A stretch of 36,200 nucleotides of DNA from NCBI GenBank assembly GCA_963728295.1, contig CAVSKB010000009.1, forward strand, positions 1-36,200, read 5' to 3'. The notes below the pieces were generated by a model. It saw only the letters and a list, made by a program, of their open reading frames with translations, did not search any database and had not been told where the DNA came from. Origin of the DNA: DATJKD01 sp963728295. GTDB lineage: Bacteria; Pseudomonadota; Gammaproteobacteria; Steroidobacterales; Steroidobacteraceae. The translations under genes were made by a program, and so were the position numbers. Of the stretch, positions 31,567-36,200 are shown in pieces. The stretch's first letter is position 1. Every line of letters begins with the position of its first letter.

Positions 31567-34322
31567 ATGCACAAGTCGGCACTCGCAGGTTTGGTCAAGA
31601 GCGCTCTGGCGATAGCAGGACTGCTGTGGAGTGCGATGTCAGCGCATGCGCAAGGATCGGCCTCGGAGCAAAAGCCAACCTCCGACGCAGGTGCGGCGAA
31701 GGTCGAGGTCGTAATGGAAGAGATCACGGTGACCGGCATTCGCCTCAGCTTGGCAAAGTCCGTCGGGGTCAAACGCGATGCGGACGTCATCAGCGATGCG
31801 ATCGTGGCTGAAGATATCGGCAAGTTCCCGCAGCAGAACATGGCGGAATCGCTCCAACGCATCACCGGCGTACAGATAACGCGGAGCAAAGGCGAGGGCC
31901 AGTTGGTGAGCGTGCGCGGTCTCGATCCGAAATTCACGCAATTGCTGTACAACGGCCGATATTTGCCTGCGGCAAGCGGCTCACGAAATTTCGACTTCAC
32001 CATTCTTTCCGCGGACTTTGTCAGCGAGTTGCAAGTAGCCAAGTCACCTACCGCTGATTCTCGCGATGGCGGTATCGCGGCGACGATCAATGTCCTGACG
32101 GCGCAGCCCCTGGACAGTGGAACTCGCAAAGGCGCCGTAAACCTTGAGGCGATCCACGAAAGCAATCCGGACTCTGTCCAGCCCCACCTCTCAGCGTTTT
32201 ACTCCGACACCTTTGCGGACGATCGGTTCGGTCTTGCATTGGGCGTCGACTACAGCAAGCGCGACCTGCAGGTAGAGAGATTCGAGGCCTTCGGTTTCGA
32301 AAATGGTGTCGAAGCGGACCGATCGCCGCAGCTGGACTACAACGTCGACGGTGACTCCAACGATACTTTCCCGTTCAACCACGCGTCGAACTATGGCATG
32401 GACCTGGGTGACCGTGAGCGCAAGAGCGTGATGGCGGCAGTTCAGTTTCGTCCAAGTGACGTGTTCGAAGGACGCGCGGACATTCTGTACTCGAAGTTCG
32501 ACACTGACGCGCTATTCCCGGTGAACTCGCATCGCTTCACAAACAATCTCGGGCCGGTCGTCGGCAGCGTTCAGGATGCAAACGGCGCTCTGATTTCCCT
32601 GGACTCTGACGGCGTCGATCATCGCAACAACGCAAGAACCGGTCAGGAAGAAGACGAGCTGACGGCGTTTGGTTTGGGCGGTAACTACGTCGCGGGGGAT
32701 TGGACGTTTGACGGCGAACTATCCTATGGCAAGTCGGAACGCAAGATCTCCTCGCTATCGCTCGAAGTCATCGGGCGAGCCAGCGTTTCCTACGATTTCA
32801 CCAATGACCCTTCGGGCATACCCGACCTTGCATATCAGCGTGGCTTTGACCAGTTCGATGCGAACGACTATCGCGCCATCGGCTTCAACGGTCCGCTCGA
32901 TGAGCCAACCGAGATGAAACCCGTGATGCGCGGTTCGACGTCGAGTACAGCATGGACGGGTGGATGGACAGCATTGGATTCGGTGCAAGCTGGGGCGAGC
33001 GTGAGCATTCGGCGGACAGTAGGTTCATCCAAGTTGGCGCGGAGGACCTCGCGGAGTTGTTGGGGGTTGCCTTCGACCCGACCATCGAGGGCGGAAGTTT
33101 CAACGGTGCGCCGTGGATGCGTGAATTCGGCGATTCCGGCTATTTGTCTGGCTATGACGGCGCATCATCGTTCCCGACCACCTGGCTGTCCGCCGATCCA
33201 AACGCCTTGCTCGCGGACATCCCACTTGCCGACCTCGTCGCGCTGTTTCCTCCGGTGCAGTTTCAGACATCAGTTTCGAACGTTCAGGAGGACGTGGCTG
33301 CCGCATATTTCCGCGGCAATTTCAAGAATGCTGATGGGCGTCTGTCCGGGAACATTGGATTGCGTTACGTCCACACTGATCAAAAGACCTTTGGCTACGT
33401 GCCAGACTTCGACGAGATCATCTTCGACCAGGGTGGCGCGGTGACCTTTGTGCCGGATGCCGAACCAACGACGGTGGACCGCAGCTACGACGAGTGGCTG
33501 CCCAGTTTGAATGTGCGCTATGGGCTTAGGGAGGACTTGGTCGCGCGCTTTGCGGCGGCGCGCGTCCTTTCCCGTCCGGATCTGGGCGTAATTACGCCCA
33601 CCACCACCATCAACGCCAATGTTCGCACGATCAATTCCGGCAACCCCGAAGTCGATCCGTACCTCGCGGATCAATTCGATGTTTCGCTGGAATGGTATTT
33701 CGATGAGGAAAGCTTGTTGTCACTCGCGTTCTTCTATAAGGATGTGAAGAATTTCATTGTTTCGACCACCAGCACCGAGACTCACACGGTGCAGATAGCG
33801 AACGGCGGTGGCACGCAGGATATCGAGTTCACTCGTTTCCAGCCTGACAACGGCGCGAATACAACGCTCCAAGGCGTCGAATTCAGCTATCAGCAGCCTT
33901 TCACATTCCTGGCCGCGCCCTTCGACGGCCTCGGCGTCCTCGTCAACTACACTTACATCGATGCTGGCGAAGTTTCGGTGGTGGCCGGCGGGCCCAAGCT
34001 GCCATTGCCCGGTGTGTCGGAGAATAGCTACAACGCAATCGTGTACTTCGAGAAGCCGCGCTTTGGTGCGTACGTCGCCTACAACTACAGAGATGAGTTT
34101 GTCTACGATCAGAGCAGCTATTTCGGCGATGGCGAGTTTGGAGACGAGTATTCACAGCTCGATCTTTCCGCGCGCTACAACTTCACCGACAAGTTCTCTT
34201 TGGGAATGGCGGTAACCAACGTTACCGACGAACCCCTGATACGGCAGAACAGGTTCGGCTATAACCGGGGCTACGAACTGAACGGACGCCGGACTACTCT
34301 GGCGGTTCGCTACGAATTCTAG
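31567..34322 (+). pseudogene. TonB-dependent outer-membrane receptor (oligosaccharide-type), one frameshift
   Basis: Stitched length is about 918 residues. It has a signal peptide (ALAIAGLLWSAMSAHAQ), a TonB box EEITVTGIR, a plug domain (DIGKFPQQNMAESLQRITGV, VSVRGLDPKFTQLLYNGR) and a long beta-barrel ending in the C-terminal aromatic signature (LAVRYEF). The plug resembles the Xanthomonas/Caulobacter receptors used for glycans. The frame changes at 32917-32919, where one more A in the AAA run would restore TEMKTRDARFDVEYSMDG, so a sequence error is likely. GGAGGGGGA precedes the ATG. Its stop overlaps by one base the start of the beta-helix enzyme, indicating a polysaccharide-utilisation unit. 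Confidence 0.83.
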
Positions 34323-36200
34323 TGGCATGGAAAACACTGCTGCTTGGGGTCGCATGCCTGGCTCATGCGGCCCAATCGGAAGGGCGGACCATCACCGAAG
34401 GGTCGGCCATGGTGTTTCGTGTGGATGCAGCTCACGCCGGGGAGAACGGCGATCGTGCATTCGCAACGGTAGGGGAAGCTCTAGAGGCGGCGGCGCAACT
34501 CAAGCGCCGTCAATCTTCGGCCGCTGTCAGAATTGAGATCGCCGGTGGCGACTACTATGCGGCTGCGCCGCTGAAGATTGGGCCAGAGCTGTCCGGAACA
34601 CGCGAGCTATCTACCGAGATTACCGCGGCACCTTCAGCGACACCGCGGCTGCTTGCAGGGCGCAAGTTGAGCCTGCGATGGCGACCGTATCGCGCTGGCA
34701 TCGTGCAGGCAACTGTCAGCGGCGCATCCTTTGATCAACTCTTTGTAGACGGAAAGCGCCAGGTGCGCGCGCGCTATCCCAATTTTGACGCGAAGGCGGT
34801 GGTGCTCAATGGCTACGCCGCGGACGCGCTCTCGCCGGAGCGAGTCAAGCGTTGGGAGAATCCTGCGGCGGTGTGGTGCACGCGCTGCACGAAAATCGTT
34901 GGGGCGGGGTGCAAGTGCCCATCCTCGGCAAGAACCCGGACGGCTCGCTGATTCTCGGCGAAGGTGTGGGGAACAACCGGCCCTCCAAACCCCATCCGAC
35001 CTATAGATACGTCGAGAACATTTTCGAGGAGCTTGACACGGCCGGCGAGTGGTACATGAACGCCGGAACGTCGACGTTGTATTTCATGCCACCCAGCGAC
35101 GTTCACCTGGCCGAAGCGACGGTCGAGGCCGGCGGCGTGGCAACGTCGTCGACATCCAGGGCGACAGCCGAACGCCCGTGCGCTACGTGCGCATCTCCGG
35201 CCTCACCCTCGGCCATGCCGGAACGTCGTTCCTGCAGAGCACCGAGCCACTGTTGCGCAGCGATTGGATGATTGCCCGCGAAGAAGCCATTTACCTCGAG
35301 AACACGGAGGACGTGATTGTCTCCGACAACGAACTTTCGCAACTGGGTGGCAACGCCGTGACTGTCAGCGGATACAACCGCCGGGTTACTGTCAGGGCAA
35401 CCACATGCACGATGTGGGTGGCAGTGCGATCAGCTTCGTGGGTCGGCCAGGGGCCGTGCGTTCGCCCACTTTCCGCTACCAGGAGTTCGTCGCGCTTGAA
35501 AAACATAGACGCGTCGGTCGGTCCGAAGACGCCCGAATACCCCGCCGACTCACGGGTCGACGACAACCTCATCCACGATATCGGCACGATTGAGAAACAG
35601 GTGGCCGGCGTGCAGATCTCGATGGCGCTGAGAATAACGGTTGCCCACAACAGTATCTACAACTTGCCGCGTGCGGGCATCAATATCGGTGACGGCACCT
35701 GGGGCGGGCATGTCATCGAGTATAACGACGTGTTCAACACCGTCCTCGAAACCGGTGACAACGGCGCTTTCAATAGCTGGGGCCGGGATCGCTTCTGGCA
35801 TCCGGATCGCAAATTGATGGATCGCATCAATAGTGACAACCCCGGGGACGTGGAAGCTTGATGCGGTCGAACCGACCACGCTGCGCTACAACCGGTTTCG
35901 CTGCGACAGCGGCTGGGACATCGATCTCGATGACGGGTCATCGAATTATCGCGTTCACGATAACCTGCTGTTGAGCGGGGGTCTCGAGTTCCGAGAGGGG
36001 TTCAATCGCGAAGCCTGGAACAACGTACTCCTCAACAACGGGTTTCATCCCCATGTCTGGTTCAAGCAGAGCGGCGATCGCTTCGAGCACAATATCGTCA
36101 TGGCGGGTCACCAGCCAATCCTGATGGAGCACTGGGACGCCACAATCGACAACAACCTGCTTCCCTCCGCTGCTGCCCTGAGCAAAGCACAGTCCCTCGG
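34322..36200 (+). pseudogene. Right-handed parallel beta-helix glycan enzyme, GH141-like, about five frameshifts, runs off the window
   Basis: The GTG at 34322 starts a signal peptide (TLLLGVACLAHAAQS). The N-terminal part (FVDGKRQVRARYPNFDAK) and the later beta-helix (GWDIDLDDGSSNYRVHDN, LREG-like EFREGFN, FHPHVWFKQSGDRFEHNIV) resemble GH141-type alpha-L-fucosidase/xylanase proteins. This is from memory and not a database search. Frame changes occur near 34865, 35142, 35395, 35500 and 35845, with otherwise clean coding sequence, so indel errors are likely. Secretion plus the overlap with the TonB-dependent receptor suggest it trims a complex plant or algal glycan whose products the receptor imports. 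The end of the gene lies beyond base 36200. Confidence 0.65.

Noticed and set aside
1..36200. CRISPR array, transposase, integrase, prophage or conjugation genes
   Set aside because: No regularly spaced repeats and no protein of these families were found on either strand.

Overview
The window is high-GC DNA with dense gene packing, SD-type ribosome sites and a mix of catabolic, envelope-stress and outer-membrane transport genes. Together with a TonB-dependent receptor followed by a beta-helix glycan enzyme, this suggests a free-living proteobacterium, most likely a catabolically versatile gammaproteobacterium of the Steroidobacter/Nevskia kind. That placement is an inference from gene content only. 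No tRNA, rRNA, CRISPR array, insertion sequence or phage gene was seen.

Layout. (i) 1-8.1 kb, catabolism: the end of an old-yellow-enzyme-type flavoprotein, a one-polypeptide Rieske/FAD reductase, an acetoin/2-oxoacid dehydrogenase operon (E1 alpha, E1 beta, E2), a second E1 alpha/beta pair running towards it on the other strand, and a MaoC-type hydratase. (ii) 8.2-12.4 kb: a secreted Cache plus SnoaL-like protein, a thermonuclease, a Crp/Fnr regulator and a phospholipase-D/cardiolipin-synthase-like lipoprotein. (iii) 12.4-16.2 kb, minus strand: kup (K+ uptake), pgm (phosphoglucomutase) and a decayed glycogen phosphorylase tail; kup and pgm carry about six indels each. (iv) 16.8-18.8 kb: a large unusual protein whose C-terminal third is an Fe/Mn superoxide dismutase, preceded by a degenerate copy of the same module. 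(v) 18.9-24.8 kb, minus strand: alcohol-dehydrogenase remnant, CDF metal transporter, small XRE regulator, RlpA-like lipoprotein, double-BON lipoprotein, a 64-residue protein, a lytic-transglycosylase-like lipoprotein and a glutathione transferase. (vi) 24.8-30.9 kb, plus strand: a probable operon of fused enoyl-CoA hydratase/3-hydroxyacyl-CoA dehydrogenase, CaiB/BaiF CoA-transferase, ring-hydroxylating oxygenase alpha and beta subunits, and a PAP2 phosphatase. (vii) 30.9-36.2 kb: dgkA, then a TonB-dependent receptor overlapping by one base a parallel beta-helix protein resembling GH141, which runs off the window.

The most interesting signal is regulatory. A 16-bp dyad, consensus TGTnCG-N4-CGnACA, occurs four times outside recognised genes: before the Crp/Fnr gene, the SOD-chimera gene, the BON gene and the 64-residue gene. 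Each has a -10-like hexamer placed so that the dyad centre falls near -41.5, the classic class II position for Crp/Fnr activators. I propose a small, self-regulated stress regulon of Crp/Fnr regulator, duplicated SOD chimera, BON lipoprotein and WDPFDVW small protein. This is inferred from sequence and untested.

The catabolic blocks may also cooperate. The ring-hydroxylating oxygenase has no reductase or ferredoxin beside it, while the Rieske/FAD fusion protein at 0.7-2.3 kb has both. Seven genes contain indels, and those I could localise mostly lie in or next to short homopolymers, so many of these broken genes may be sequencing or assembly artefacts rather than true pseudogenes.
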